The notes beneath the pieces are model-generated. The model saw only the letters and a program-made list of their open reading frames with translations. It was not told the origin of the DNA and ran no database searches. Of a stretch of 64,000 nucleotides of DNA, positions 15,502-23,731 are shown piece after piece. The position numbers and the translations under genes were made by a program. Within the stretch, counting starts at the first letter, position 1. Every line of letters starts with the position of its first letter. Origin of the DNA: JACDBZ01 sp038233215 (GTDB lineage: Bacteria > Chloroflexota > Limnocylindria > QHBO01); contig JBBSML010000003.1 of NCBI GenBank assembly GCA_038233215.1, positions 1 to 64,000 of the forward strand. Reading direction: 5' to 3'.

Positions 15502-15924
15502 CTAGCTGCATGTCGAGGCCTCCCGTCTGCCGAGGAGTGTTTGAATCGATTCGATTACTTCGTGGACCTCGAAGGGCAATTCGAGAATCGCGACGTCACC
15601 GGCGACCTCGAGTTCTGGCTGCACCTCGCTCAGCGCCGGGATATCAGTACTGCATAAGACGACTGGCATGTGCTCGCGTCCTGAAGTACGCCAGAGCTCC
15701 CGCACGATCTCCCAACCGCGGCGACCATCGTCCCAACCGCGGCGACCATCGTCGCCGTGCCGCAGGTCGATCATCAGGAGGTCTGGCTCGGACCGACGGA
15801 TCCGCTGCAGAAGGTCGTCCTGGACGCTCTCGATCAGAGTGATCACGTAGCGGTGGCCTCGCAGGATTTCGCCCATGACGTCCAGCAGCGCCGGGTCGTC
15901 ATTCACGACCGTCAAACGAGCCAT
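15502..15924 (-). CDS. single-domain response regulator, atypical
   Basis: The 140-residue product is one receiver domain: acidic pair in VVNDDP, phospho-acceptor Asp in LLMIDLRHG, and Ser/Thr in VVLCSTD. The invariant Lys before Pro-Phe is missing (ILELPFE instead of xxKPF). An in-frame 21-bp tandem duplication adds a second DDGRRGW right after the acceptor loop. It has no output domain. Phosphorylation-driven switching is therefore doubtful. AAGGGG sits 3 nt before ATG 15924. Confidence 0.75.
   Translation of the reverse strand: MARLTVVNDDPALLDVMGEILRGHRYVITLIESVQDDLLQRIRRSEPDLLMIDLRHGDDGRRGWDDGRRGWEIVRELWRTSGREHMPVVLCSTDIPALSEVQPELEVAGDVAILELPFEVHEVIESIQTLLGRREASTCS
15710..15751. repeat. 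21-bp perfect tandem duplication in the response regulator
   Basis: The unit at 15710-15730 is repeated exactly at 15731-15751. It encodes DDGRRGW twice. Identity at DNA level suggests a recent event. Confidence 0.85.
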
Positions 15925-15988
15925 TTCCCCTTACCTTTCGCGATGCCGGCTCCCCAATCGACAGCACGATGGCAACTAGGCGTTTCAT
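15899..15988 (-). CDS. possible 29-aa leader peptide overlapping the response-regulator start
   Basis: ATG 15988 with AGGAG about 10 nt upstream opens MKRLVAIVLSIGEPASRK and ends at TGA 15899, 26 nt inside the response-regulator gene. Its position suggests translational coupling, or a chance frame. Composition alone cannot decide. Confidence 0.3.
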   Translation of the reverse strand: MKRLVAIVLSIGEPASRKVRGNGSFDGRE

Positions 15989-16074
15989 CGTCTTGTTGCT
16001 CCTAAATGGAACGGCACGTGTTGCCGCTAGGGCTTGAGCGCTCTGACATCGACCCTACGCCGACCCCATCAGTC

Positions 16075-16098
16075 ATTCCATTACGGGAAACCGCAGTG
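16075..16098 (-). repeat. copy 2 of the short repeated element, upstream of the response regulator
   Basis: Plus-strand ATTCCATTACGGGAA, then A, then CCGCAGT; it matches 14019-14042 except at one base. It lies about 150 nt upstream of the response-regulator ATG (87 nt from the possible 29-aa leader). Confidence 0.55.
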
Positions 16099-16126
16099 TC
16101 TCGGCGTGAGTGACGCGGCGACATAG

Positions 16127-16618
16127 GGGTTCGGCTTCGCCAAGGCGACGCTCGAGGAGGTGCGGCAGGGACCGGCGGCGCTTATGATCGAGGGCGATAT
16201 CGGGGCCGGAAACACGACGTTGTGGCGCGCCACCGTTGTTGCCGCCCGGGAGATCGGGTACCGAGGTGTCCGAGGTCCAACCCGTCGATCGGAAGAGTCG
16301 CTGGCCTATGCGGCACTCGGCGATCTTCACGAAGGAGTGGTGGACGATCCGGATCTGCGCCTCCCCAGCCCTCAGCACCGAGCGCTTAGTGTCACCGTGC
16401 TGTTGGCCGAGCCCGATGACGGACCGCCCGATCAGCGCGCCGTATCAATGGCAACGCTGAGTGCCCTTCGCAGATTGTCGGAGCGGTCACCGGTGCTCGT
16501 GGCCGTCGATGACCTCCATTGGATGGACGGCCCGTCTGCGCGGGTGCTGGAGTTCTTGTCCGGCGTCATCCCGGATCTCCAGCGCGAAGCCGCGACGAAG
16601 ATGGAGGCGGTGGGCTGA
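16127..16618 (+). pseudogene. relic of a LuxR-family AAA/STAND regulator, N-terminal ATPase only
   Basis: The frame reads EEVRQGPAALMIEGDIGAGN, TTLWRATVVAAREIGYRG and later LVAVDDLHWMDGPSARVLEF. These are the P-loop and Walker B of large LuxR/MalT-like ATPases, which usually have about 900 residues. The P-loop Lys is Asn here (GAGNTT instead of GxGKTT), and the frame ends about 150 residues in, with no helix-turn-helix. An in-frame stop lies just upstream at 16124. It is a decayed fragment. Confidence 0.75.
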
Positions 16619-16715
16619 AAGGCCGTGAATGTCCACGTGGCTGTCAAACCGTTCGCCCGTTCGGTTCCTACACCTCGTCGCGGAGGACATCGGACGGGCG
16701 CTTTCGTGCTCAGAT

Positions 16716-16805
16716 TGGCGGAGGGGGTGGGATTCGAACCCACGGTGGGCTTGCACCCACGTCGGTTTTCAAGACCGATGCATTCGTCCACTCTGCCACC
16801 CCTCC
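16716..16805 (-). tRNA. tRNA-Ser (anticodon TGA)
   Basis: Class II cloverleaf with acceptor GGAGGGG/CCCCTCC, anticodon stem TCGGT/ACCGA enclosing CTTGAAA (anticodon TGA), long variable arm, T loop TTCGAAT, discriminator G and encoded CCA. It lies just downstream of serS on the same strand. Confidence 0.93.
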
Positions 16806-16848
16806 GCGCGGCCGACATGGTATCGCGTTGGGGTCTCATGCTGATCAT

Positions 16849-18138
16849 TTACGGACCGATGGACTCGCGGCCGCCGAGGTACGGCCGCAGCACGTCGGGG
16901 ATATCTACGCTGCCATCGGGCTGCTGATTGGTCTCGATGATGGCGGCCACCGTGCGCGGAAGTGCGAGCGCAGATCCGTTGAGCGTGTGGAGGAGCTCGG
17001 GCCGGGCGCTCTTCCCGGGCCGATATCGGATCGCCATGCGTCGGGCCTGGTAGTCGCGGAAGTTGCTCACGCTGCTGACCTCGAGCCAGCGCTCGACTCC
17101 TGGTGCCCAGACCTCGAGATCGTATTTGCGGGCTTGGACGAAGCCCATCTCCCGGGTGCTCATGAGCACGACCCGGTAGGCCAGGCCGAGCCTCTGAAGG
17201 AGAGACTCGGCGCGCTCGGTGAGCCACTCGAGCTCCGCGTTGGAATCTTCCGGCCGAACGAGGCTGACCATCTCGACCTTGTCGAACTGGTGGACGCGGA
17301 GGATGCCCCTGGTGTCTCGGCCGGCCGCCCCAGCCTCGCGCCGGAATGAGGCTGAGTAGGCCGCGTAGCGAACCGGGAGCGCGGCAGCTTCGAGAATCTC
17401 GTCGCGATGAAGGTTGGTGACGGGGACCTCCGCGGTCGGGATGAGGTAGAGGTCGTCGCGCGTCACGACGTACATCTGGTCCTCCTTGTCCGGAATCTGA
17501 CCCGTGCCGCGGACCGAATCGGCGTTGACGAGCACCGGTGGCCAGACCTCGGTCATTCCGGTCTCACGCGTGTGGACGTCAAGGAACCAGCTGATGAGCG
17601 CGCGCTGGAGGTTCGACCCGGCGCCGAGGTAGACGGGCCAGCCCGAACCGGTGATCTTGGCGCCCCGCGCGGTATCGATCATGCCGAGTGCTTCGGCGAG
17701 CTCCCAGTGCGGGCGGCGCTCGTCGCGTGGCAGCGGATGGCCCCAGGTGCGGACGATGACATTCGCCTCCTCGCCGCCGACCGGGACATCCGAATCGGCC
17801 GGATTCGGGATGCGCAACATGGCGTCGTCCAGTTCCGACTGGACCGTGGTGAGCTCGGCGTCGATGCTCGTCACTCGCTCCGCGACGTCGGTGGAGGCGC
17901 GCTTGAGCTCGGCAACATCGGTCCCTTCCGGATCGCTGCCGCTGCGAATTGCCTCGCCGATGCGCTTGCTCGCGGCGTTGCGCTCCGCCTTGAGGGCATC
18001 GCCATTGGCCAGCAGGTCGCGGCGGCGCTCGTCCAGGGCCAGCGCCCGGTCCACGACCCCGGCGTCCTCACCCTTGTCCACGGTCGCGCGGCGCAGGAGA
18101 TCGGCATCATCGCGCAGCCGCTGGAGCCCGACGCTCAT
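16849..18138 (-). CDS. serS: seryl-tRNA synthetase
   Basis: The 429-residue protein has the N-terminal coiled-coil arm (about 30-105, rich in Glu/Arg/Ala) and a class II core. The core shows motif 2 SASFRREAGAAGRDTRGILR and motif 3 LNGSALALPRTVAAIIETNQ, and it ends NQQPDGSVDIPDVLRPYLGG. Length is standard. ATG 18138 (MSVGLQRLRDDAD) overlaps the lysK stop by 4 nt; the frame extending to 18459 is antisense-free but non-conserved. It charges the two tRNA-Ser genes in this window, one of which is directly downstream. Confidence 0.97.
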   Translation of the reverse strand: MSVGLQRLRDDADLLRRATVDKGEDAGVVDRALALDERRRDLLANGDALKAERNAASKRIGEAIRSGSDPEGTDVAELKRASTDVAERVTSIDAELTTVQSELDDAMLRIPNPADSDVPVGGEEANVIVRTWGHPLPRDERRPHWELAEALGMIDTARGAKITGSGWPVYLGAGSNLQRALISWFLDVHTRETGMTEVWPPVLVNADSVRGTGQIPDKEDQMYVVTRDDLYLIPTAEVPVTNLHRDEILEAAALPVRYAAYSASFRREAGAAGRDTRGILRVHQFDKVEMVSLVRPEDSNAELEWLTERAESLLQRLGLAYRVVLMSTREMGFVQARKYDLEVWAPGVERWLEVSSVSNFRDYQARRMAIRYRPGKSARPELLHTLNGSALALPRTVAAIIETNQQPDGSVDIPDVLRPYLGGRESIGP

Positions 18139-19718
18139 GCCGATGCCTCGCGCAGGCGAGCGATCACGAATCGCAGATCGAGAGCCGCCAGCAGCCAGCC
18201 GGCGCGTGGTCCCGATGCGCGTCCGAGGAACGCGAGGTAGAGCGCGGCAAACGCCCGTCCGGCCGGGAGGTCGAGATCCTTCGCGACGGCAAAGATTGCG
18301 GCCTGCGCCGACTCGCCGTCCCACTCCCCCGCCTCGAGGGCCGGAGCAAGGGCGGCCAGGTAGACGCGCTGCGCGGCATCCAGCTCGGATACGGCCGATG
18401 GCAGGGCGTCGCGTTGCACCGCGAGGCGCGCGCGTTCGGGGGCATAGGCCTCGAGCCACGCACGTGCAGCGCCACGACGTCCCTCGAGCCCCGTGCGTTC
18501 GCGCTCGGTCAGTGGCGCGCCCTTCTCCGCCGTCACCCGTTCCACGAGGTCCACGCCGGGGATCTGCTCGAGCAACGCCAGGTGACTGAATGCCGGGCGA
18601 TAGGCGGCGGCCTCGGACGCAACATCCGCGTCCGGCTCGACGAGGCTGAAGCCAAATAGCCGCTCGTGATCGGCCGGAAGCTCGCCGCGCACCTCCCGAC
18701 CAGTGGTTGCGGCGGCAAGGCGGTCGGACTCGTCGAACAGGCGCGGGATCGCATCGGTCCCATGGGGGTCGAACTCGATGGCCGTATTCGGCTTCGGGCG
18801 CAGGAAGAGAAGTCGCAGCTGCTCGGACGGGATGACGTCGGCGATCCGCGCCGCGGACGCGCCGAGTCCCTTCGAGGTCGACATCTTCCTGCCGCCGATG
18901 TTGAGGAACTCGTACGGCACGTTTCGCGGCGGCTCATTGCCGAAGACCTCGCGGGCGATCGCGTCCGATCGATCCCTCGAGCCGCCCGCGGTCGAAAGGT
19001 CCTTGCCGGCGGGCTCGATCGTCACGCCGAACAGGTCCCACTTGGCTGCCCAGTCAACGTTGTAGGGCATCTTGCCGCGACCACCAAACGGAGAGGTCTC
19101 TCCGGCATGGCCGCATCCCTTGGCCCACTCGCGCAGGTCCGGCCGACACTCGTATGACACGCGTTCGCCGTCCCAGCCGGTGACGATCGTGGTCCCGATC
19201 CGCCCGCAGTTGTCGCAGATCACCATCAGCGGGTGCCACTCCTCGGGATGACGGACCTTCGCCACGCGCACGTAGATCTCACGGATCGTTGCGGCGGCAT
19301 CGAGGGCGCTCCGAATGTATCGGTCCATGGCGCCCGAGCCATAGATCTCGCTCATCCAGTAATAGACGTCGGGGCGGATGCCCAGGCCGTCGAAGGTGTC
19401 GATGAAGACCTGCCCGAAGTGGCGCGCGTACGAGTGGTGACAGTCGCCCGCGGGATCGGGGACCTTCGAGAGCGGCACGCCCATGAACTGCTCGATCGCA
19501 TCCGGGGTGAGGAGCGCCTGCGCATCCATCGGATCGAGGTCGTCGACGCCGTAGCGCAGCTCGACCGGCACGCCCGCATCGCGCAGGGCGCGGGCGATGG
19601 TATCGACCACCACCGGGCCGCGCAGGCTGCCCACGTGGACGGTGCCGGAGGGAGTCTTCGAGTCGTTGACGACCTGCGGGCCGGTCGCCGACGCGGCGAG
19701 CTCGTCAGCCCAGAACAC
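18135..19718 (-). CDS. lysK: class I lysyl-tRNA synthetase
   Basis: The 527-residue protein is the archaeal-type LysRS-I. It has a HIGH-like HVGS at 28-31 (PSGTVHVGSLRG), KMSTS at 278-282, a zinc-type Cys set (C168, C171, C191, C202) and the helical alpha-bundle C-terminus. It replaces the usual bacterial class II LysS; no LysS is visible here. Class I LysRS is patchy in bacteria (spirochaetes, some alphaproteobacteria and others). It lies between greA and serS with a 4-nt overlap to serS, so the three are one operon. Confidence 0.95.
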   Translation of the reverse strand: MFWADELAASATGPQVVNDSKTPSGTVHVGSLRGPVVVDTIARALRDAGVPVELRYGVDDLDPMDAQALLTPDAIEQFMGVPLSKVPDPAGDCHHSYARHFGQVFIDTFDGLGIRPDVYYWMSEIYGSGAMDRYIRSALDAAATIREIYVRVAKVRHPEEWHPLMVICDNCGRIGTTIVTGWDGERVSYECRPDLREWAKGCGHAGETSPFGGRGKMPYNVDWAAKWDLFGVTIEPAGKDLSTAGGSRDRSDAIAREVFGNEPPRNVPYEFLNIGGRKMSTSKGLGASAARIADVIPSEQLRLLFLRPKPNTAIEFDPHGTDAIPRLFDESDRLAAATTGREVRGELPADHERLFGFSLVEPDADVASEAAAYRPAFSHLALLEQIPGVDLVERVTAEKGAPLTERERTGLEGRRGAARAWLEAYAPERARLAVQRDALPSAVSELDAAQRVYLAALAPALEAGEWDGESAQAAIFAVAKDLDLPAGRAFAALYLAFLGRASGPRAGWLLAALDLRFVIARLREASA

Positions 19719-19727
19719 GGTCGCCCG

Positions 19728-20189
19728 TCAGCCGATGCGAACGAGTTTGTATTCGATCGGTCCGGCCGGTGCCTGGACCACGACCGTTTCGCCCTTCTTG
19801 TGGCCCATCAGCGCGGCGCCGACCGGCGACTCGTTGCTGATGCGGCCATCCCGCGGGGCGGCCTCCGCGGAGCCGACGATGGTGAAGGTCTCCTCGCCAT
19901 CGTCACCCTTGATGACGACCTTCGAGCCGATGCCCACGCTGTCGCCGTTCACCTTCTCGATGACGGCTGCGTTGCGCAGCTGGAGCTCCAGGGTGGCGAT
20001 GCGCCCTTCCAGGAATGATTGCTCCTGCTTGGCGTCCTCGTATTCCGCATTCTCGGAGAGGTCCCCGTCCAGCTTGGCTTCGTGGATGCGTGCCGCGACG
20101 CGCGGGCGATCCACGGTGATGAGCTCGTGAAGCTCGACCTTGAGCTTGGCGAGTCCCTCAGCGGTGAGGTAGACAGGCTTGGTATTCAT
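19728..20189 (-). CDS. greA: transcription elongation factor GreA
   Basis: The 153-residue protein has the N-terminal coiled coil with the acidic tip (EAKLDGDLSENAEYEDAKQE) and the C-terminal FKBP-like domain (GSKVVIKGDDGEETFTIVGS, NESPVGAALMGHKKGETVVV). It stimulates RNA cleavage by backtracked polymerase. ATG 20189 is preceded by a GGAGGAAGAGG purine stretch. It is the first gene of greA-lysK-serS and has a strong promoter about 185 nt upstream. Confidence 0.97.
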   Translation of the reverse strand: MNTKPVYLTAEGLAKLKVELHELITVDRPRVAARIHEAKLDGDLSENAEYEDAKQEQSFLEGRIATLELQLRNAAVIEKVNGDSVGIGSKVVIKGDDGEETFTIVGSAEAAPRDGRISNESPVGAALMGHKKGETVVVQAPAGPIEYKLVRIG

Positions 20190-20366
20190 GCTGCGCCCCC
20201 TCTTCCTCCTGCGGATCCCTTAGAGCGAGAGTCGGCTCATCGTGGGTTCGACGAGGCCAGGAGTCCGCTGTCCGATAACAAAAAACGCTCCAGGCCCGCC
20301 GAATGTGGCGCATCTCCTGAAGCTGGCCGTACCCGATGGGCCAGGCGCCCCCGGCGGTGCCGGCGG
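20190..20366 (-). other. about 175-nt leader of the greA operon
   Basis: Between the promoter and greA lies a long leader. On the minus strand it holds a TTTTTT run at about 20280-20285 and several GC-rich segments just before it. I could not draw a convincing terminator stem. An attenuator is possible. Confidence 0.3.
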
Positions 20367-20373
20367 CCGCGCG

Positions 20374-20402
20374 ATTGTAGGCGCGGCGCGTGCTCAAGTC
20401 AA
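20374..20402 (-). promoter_or_regulatory. strong sigma-70 promoter for greA-lysK-serS
   Basis: TTGACT (20402-20397) and TACAAT (20379-20374) are separated by 17 nt on the minus strand, which is nearly the full housekeeping consensus and the best in the window. Confidence 0.85.
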
Positions 20403-20471
20403 AGCCCACGGGCGGGCGGCAGTTGCCGATCAGCGCTGGAAGCTACGAGACGACAGGGCGATGGGCACGGC

Positions 20472-21317
20472 TCAGCGACCGACCACCACCAGCACCACGA
20501 TAACAAGCGCGAATCCGACCCGGTACAGGCTGAAGATCGTCAATGAGCGGCGACGCAGCCAGGCGAGGAGAAAGCCGATGGCCAGCAGTCCCGAGAGCGC
20601 GGCAACGACGAAGCCGACACCGATGGCGAGCCACTCGTTCCCGGTGTGCGGCTCGGTCAGCAGCCTGCGGGAGCCGTAGAGTCCAGCCCCGAACGTGACC
20701 GGCGTCGCAAGAAGGAAGCTGAACCTGGCAGCCGCCTCGCGCGTCAGTCCGAGCGCGCGTCCGGCGGTGATCGTGGCCCCCGATCGGCTGATCCCCGGGA
20801 GCAGCGCCAGCGCCTGGCTCACACCGATGGTGAGTGCCGTCGACGTCGTCAGATCCGCCATCTCACGGCGGTGACCGCCGAACCGGTCCGCCAGCCACAG
20901 GGCGGCGGCGCCGACCACGAGGAAGGCGGCGATCGCCAACCGTGCCCCGTCGCTGTCGCCGTGGAACGTCTCCTCGATGAATCTCTCCAGCGCGAAGCCG
21001 ATGATCGCCGCCGGAATCGTGGCGATGATCAGTAGCCAGGCGATGCGTCGATCCGGATCTTCCCCGACGCGCCGCTCCCGCACGCTCGCCAGCCACGCAC
21101 TGATGTAACGAATCCAGTCGCGGGCGAAGTAGATCAGGAGCGCGACCAGGGTCCCGAGGTGGAGGAAGACATCGAACGCGAGGCTCCCGACGAGCCCATC
21201 GGTCTGCCAGCCAGCGATCCACGGCGCAAGCTCGAGGTGCGCCGATGAGCTGATCGGAATGAACTCGGTCAGGCCCTGCAGGAGCCCGACGAGCGCGGCC
21301 TGGATGACGAGGTCCAT
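20472..21317 (-). CDS. uppP: undecaprenyl-diphosphate phosphatase
   Basis: The 281-residue membrane protein has the BacA/UppP signatures: GLLQGLTEFIPISSSAHLEL (catalytic Glu, Ser pair and His) and LLPGISRSGATITAGRALGL, with seven to eight membrane helices. It recycles undecaprenyl pyrophosphate for peptidoglycan synthesis. GAGGAA precedes ATG 21317. It lies 55 nt downstream of hppA on the same strand; both enzymes deal with pyrophosphate, but a shared transcript is only inferred. Confidence 0.96.
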   Translation of the reverse strand: MDLVIQAALVGLLQGLTEFIPISSSAHLELAPWIAGWQTDGLVGSLAFDVFLHLGTLVALLIYFARDWIRYISAWLASVRERRVGEDPDRRIAWLLIIATIPAAIIGFALERFIEETFHGDSDGARLAIAAFLVVGAAALWLADRFGGHRREMADLTTSTALTIGVSQALALLPGISRSGATITAGRALGLTREAAARFSFLLATPVTFGAGLYGSRRLLTEPHTGNEWLAIGVGFVVAALSGLLAIGFLLAWLRRRSLTIFSLYRVGFALVIVVLVVVGR

Positions 21318-21372
21318 TCGTATTCCTCTGAGCTCGGGAATAGTTACGCATATACCCGGAGCCAGTTGGGTG

Positions 21373-23577
21373 CTATCGAATGAAGAGCGGCGCCAGGACC
21401 AGGCTGATGGTGGCCAGCAGCTTCACCAGGACGTGCAGCGACGGACCGGCCGTGTCCTTGAACGGGTCGCCCACGGTGTCGCCGACGACGGCGGCCGCGT
21501 GCGCATCCGATCCCTTGGCGAGCACGTTGCCATCGGCGTCCTTCAGGTTGCCGGCCTCGATGTACTTCTTCGCGTTGTCCCATGCTCCGCCGCCGTTATT
21601 GAGCACGGTGGCGAGCAGCACTCCGGAGATCGTTCCCACCATGAGCAGGCCGGCGACGGCCTCCTGGCGAAGAAGGAGGCCGACCACGATCGGCGTGGCA
21701 ACCGCCACGGCCCCGGGCAGGATCATCTGGCGCAGCGCCGCACGCGTGGTGATGTCCACCACCCGTGCATAGTCGGGACGCTGGGTGTAATCCATGATCC
21801 CCGGCATCTCGCGAAACTGCCGGCGCACCTCCACGATGATCGCCTGCGCGGCGGTCCCGACCGCCCGGATCGCGAGGCTGCTGAAGAAGTACACGAGCGT
21901 CGCGCCGATGAGCGCGGCGATGAACACGTGGACGTCGGCCAGGTTGACCGACTCGATGAGCGGCCCGCCCCGACGCTCCTGGATCAGGTTGACCTTGTCG
22001 ATGTACGCACTGAACAGAAGGAACGCTGCCAGCGAGGCCGATGCGATCGCATAGCCCTTGGTCAGCGCCTTCGTGGTGTTGCCCACCTCGTCCAGGCGGT
22101 CGGTGATCTCGCGGGCCTTCGCATCGGCCTTGCTGAACTGGGCGATGCCGCCGGCGTTGTCGGTGATCGGCCCGAACGTGTCCATGGCGAGGATGTAGGC
22201 CGTCGTCATGAGCATGCCCATGGTCGCGACGGCGGTGCCGAAGATGCCGCCGATCCCGGACCGCACACCTTCGACCCCGGCCAGCCCCTGTTCGCCGAGC
22301 AGATAGCTCGCGAAGAGAGCAATCGAGATCGTGATGGCGGTTACCGCGGTCGTCTCGAAGCCGACGGCCGTGCCGCTGATGATGTTCGTCGCCGGACCGG
22401 TCTTGCTGGCCTCAGCGATCTCGCGAACGGGCCGGAACGATCCGGCGGTGTAGTACTGCGTGATGTAGACGAACGCGACGCTGGTCGCCAGGCCAACGAC
22501 GCCCGCGAAGAAGAACCATACCCACGACGGCAGGCCGCCCGCGCCGATCTGGCCGATCGTCTGCATCATCTGCGACGTGACCAACGCCAGGGCACCGACC
22601 GAGAGGATGGTCGTGACCCAGTAGCCGCGGTTGAGAATGTTCATCGGGTTTTCGTCCTCGCGACCCCGAACGAAGAACATGGCCACCATGGTCGCCAGCA
22701 GCCCGAAGGCGCGCACCACGAGCGGGAAGAAGATCCACGCCTCTGGATTCGGCCAGCCGAGATCGGTGGCGATGCGCCACACGGCCACGCCGAGAATCAT
22801 GGCACCGATGTTCTCGGCAGCCGTGGATTCGAAGAGGTCGGCACCACGCCCGGCGCAGTCCCCCACGTTGTCACCGACGAGGTCGGCGACAACGGCCGCG
22901 TTACGGGGATCGTCCTCCGGAATCCCGGCCTCGACCTTGCCGACCAGGTCGGCGCCCACGTCGGCCGCCTTGGTATAGATGCCGCCGCCGAGCTGCGCGA
23001 ACAGCGCCACGAAACTGGCGCCGAACCCGAACCCGACGATGAGGAAGGGAGCATCCTCCGGATTCGTGAAGCCGCCGAATGCCGCGAAGATCCCGTAGAC
23101 CCCGAGCAGGCTCAGGGCGACGACCAGGAACCCGGAGACGGCGCCTCCACGCATCGCAACCTGCACCGCCCGGACCAGGCTGTACTGGGCCGCCGCCGCC
23201 GTTCGCACGTTCGCCTTGACGCTGATGAACATGCCGATGATGCCGGCCGCCATCGAACACGCCGCACCGACGAGAAAGGCGAGTCCGGTCCGGATCCCAA
23301 GGTCAAGGCCGTAGATATCCGTCTCGGCGACGTCCTGGCCCTCGACCAGCGTGATCACGAGACCGATGACCACGGTGCCGCCGATGGCCAGCACGCCGAT
23401 GGTCTGGTACTGGCGTCGGATGAAGGCGACGGCGCCCTCGAAGATCGTGCCGGCGATGTCCTCCATCGCGGGTGTGCCGGTGTCGGCCCGCAGGACATCC
23501 CAGGCGAGATACATGGCAAAGGCGATTGCGGCGATACCGGCGAACGGGATCACCCACAGAATGGGCTGGAACTCCAT
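21373..23577 (-). CDS. hppA: membrane H+-translocating pyrophosphatase, K+-independent type
   Basis: The 734-residue, roughly 16-helix protein has the substrate loops DVGADLVGKVEAGIPEDDPR, DNVGDCAGRGADLFEST and GDTVGDPFKDTAGPSLHV. The segment GNTTKALTKGY has Lys at the subtype position where K+-dependent pumps have Ala, which marks a K+-independent proton pump. It hydrolyses cytosolic pyrophosphate and exports protons. GGAGG lies 4 nt before ATG 23577. No terminator separates it clearly from uppP. Confidence 0.96.
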   Translation of the reverse strand: MEFQPILWVIPFAGIAAIAFAMYLAWDVLRADTGTPAMEDIAGTIFEGAVAFIRRQYQTIGVLAIGGTVVIGLVITLVEGQDVAETDIYGLDLGIRTGLAFLVGAACSMAAGIIGMFISVKANVRTAAAAQYSLVRAVQVAMRGGAVSGFLVVALSLLGVYGIFAAFGGFTNPEDAPFLIVGFGFGASFVALFAQLGGGIYTKAADVGADLVGKVEAGIPEDDPRNAAVVADLVGDNVGDCAGRGADLFESTAAENIGAMILGVAVWRIATDLGWPNPEAWIFFPLVVRAFGLLATMVAMFFVRGREDENPMNILNRGYWVTTILSVGALALVTSQMMQTIGQIGAGGLPSWVWFFFAGVVGLATSVAFVYITQYYTAGSFRPVREIAEASKTGPATNIISGTAVGFETTAVTAITISIALFASYLLGEQGLAGVEGVRSGIGGIFGTAVATMGMLMTTAYILAMDTFGPITDNAGGIAQFSKADAKAREITDRLDEVGNTTKALTKGYAIASASLAAFLLFSAYIDKVNLIQERRGGPLIESVNLADVHVFIAALIGATLVYFFSSLAIRAVGTAAQAIIVEVRRQFREMPGIMDYTQRPDYARVVDITTRAALRQMILPGAVAVATPIVVGLLLRQEAVAGLLMVGTISGVLLATVLNNGGGAWDNAKKYIEAGNLKDADGNVLAKGSDAHAAAVVGDTVGDPFKDTAGPSLHVLVKLLATISLVLAPLFIR

Positions 23578-23680
23578 GAATCCTCCGAGTTCGGCCCGGC
23601 GGCCCCGGTCAATCGGGCTCGCTCACGACCGTGGGTTTAACGCACACGAAACGCCGGCGGGAGGATCAGGTGGTCACGTT

Positions 23681-23698
23681 CCCGCCAGCGATGGCGGG
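23681..23698 (-). terminator. hairpin between the propeller gene and hppA
   Basis: CCCGCCA (23681-23687) pairs with TGGCGGG (23692-23698) around GCGA. It follows the stop of the propeller gene by about 35 nt. There is no T-run. Confidence 0.5.
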
Positions 23699-23731
23699 CG
23701 GATTCTAGCACGGTCCAGACTCAAGAATCGC

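Noticed and set aside
16160..16618. Functional LuxR-type regulator
   Set aside because: P-loop Lys is Asn, the protein stops after about 150 residues and the DNA-binding domain is missing.
21259..23640. 793-codon open frame on the plus strand across hppA
   Set aside because: It is the antisense shadow of the H+-pyrophosphatase gene, rich in Arg/His/Asp and without any domain. GC-rich codon use keeps antisense frames open.
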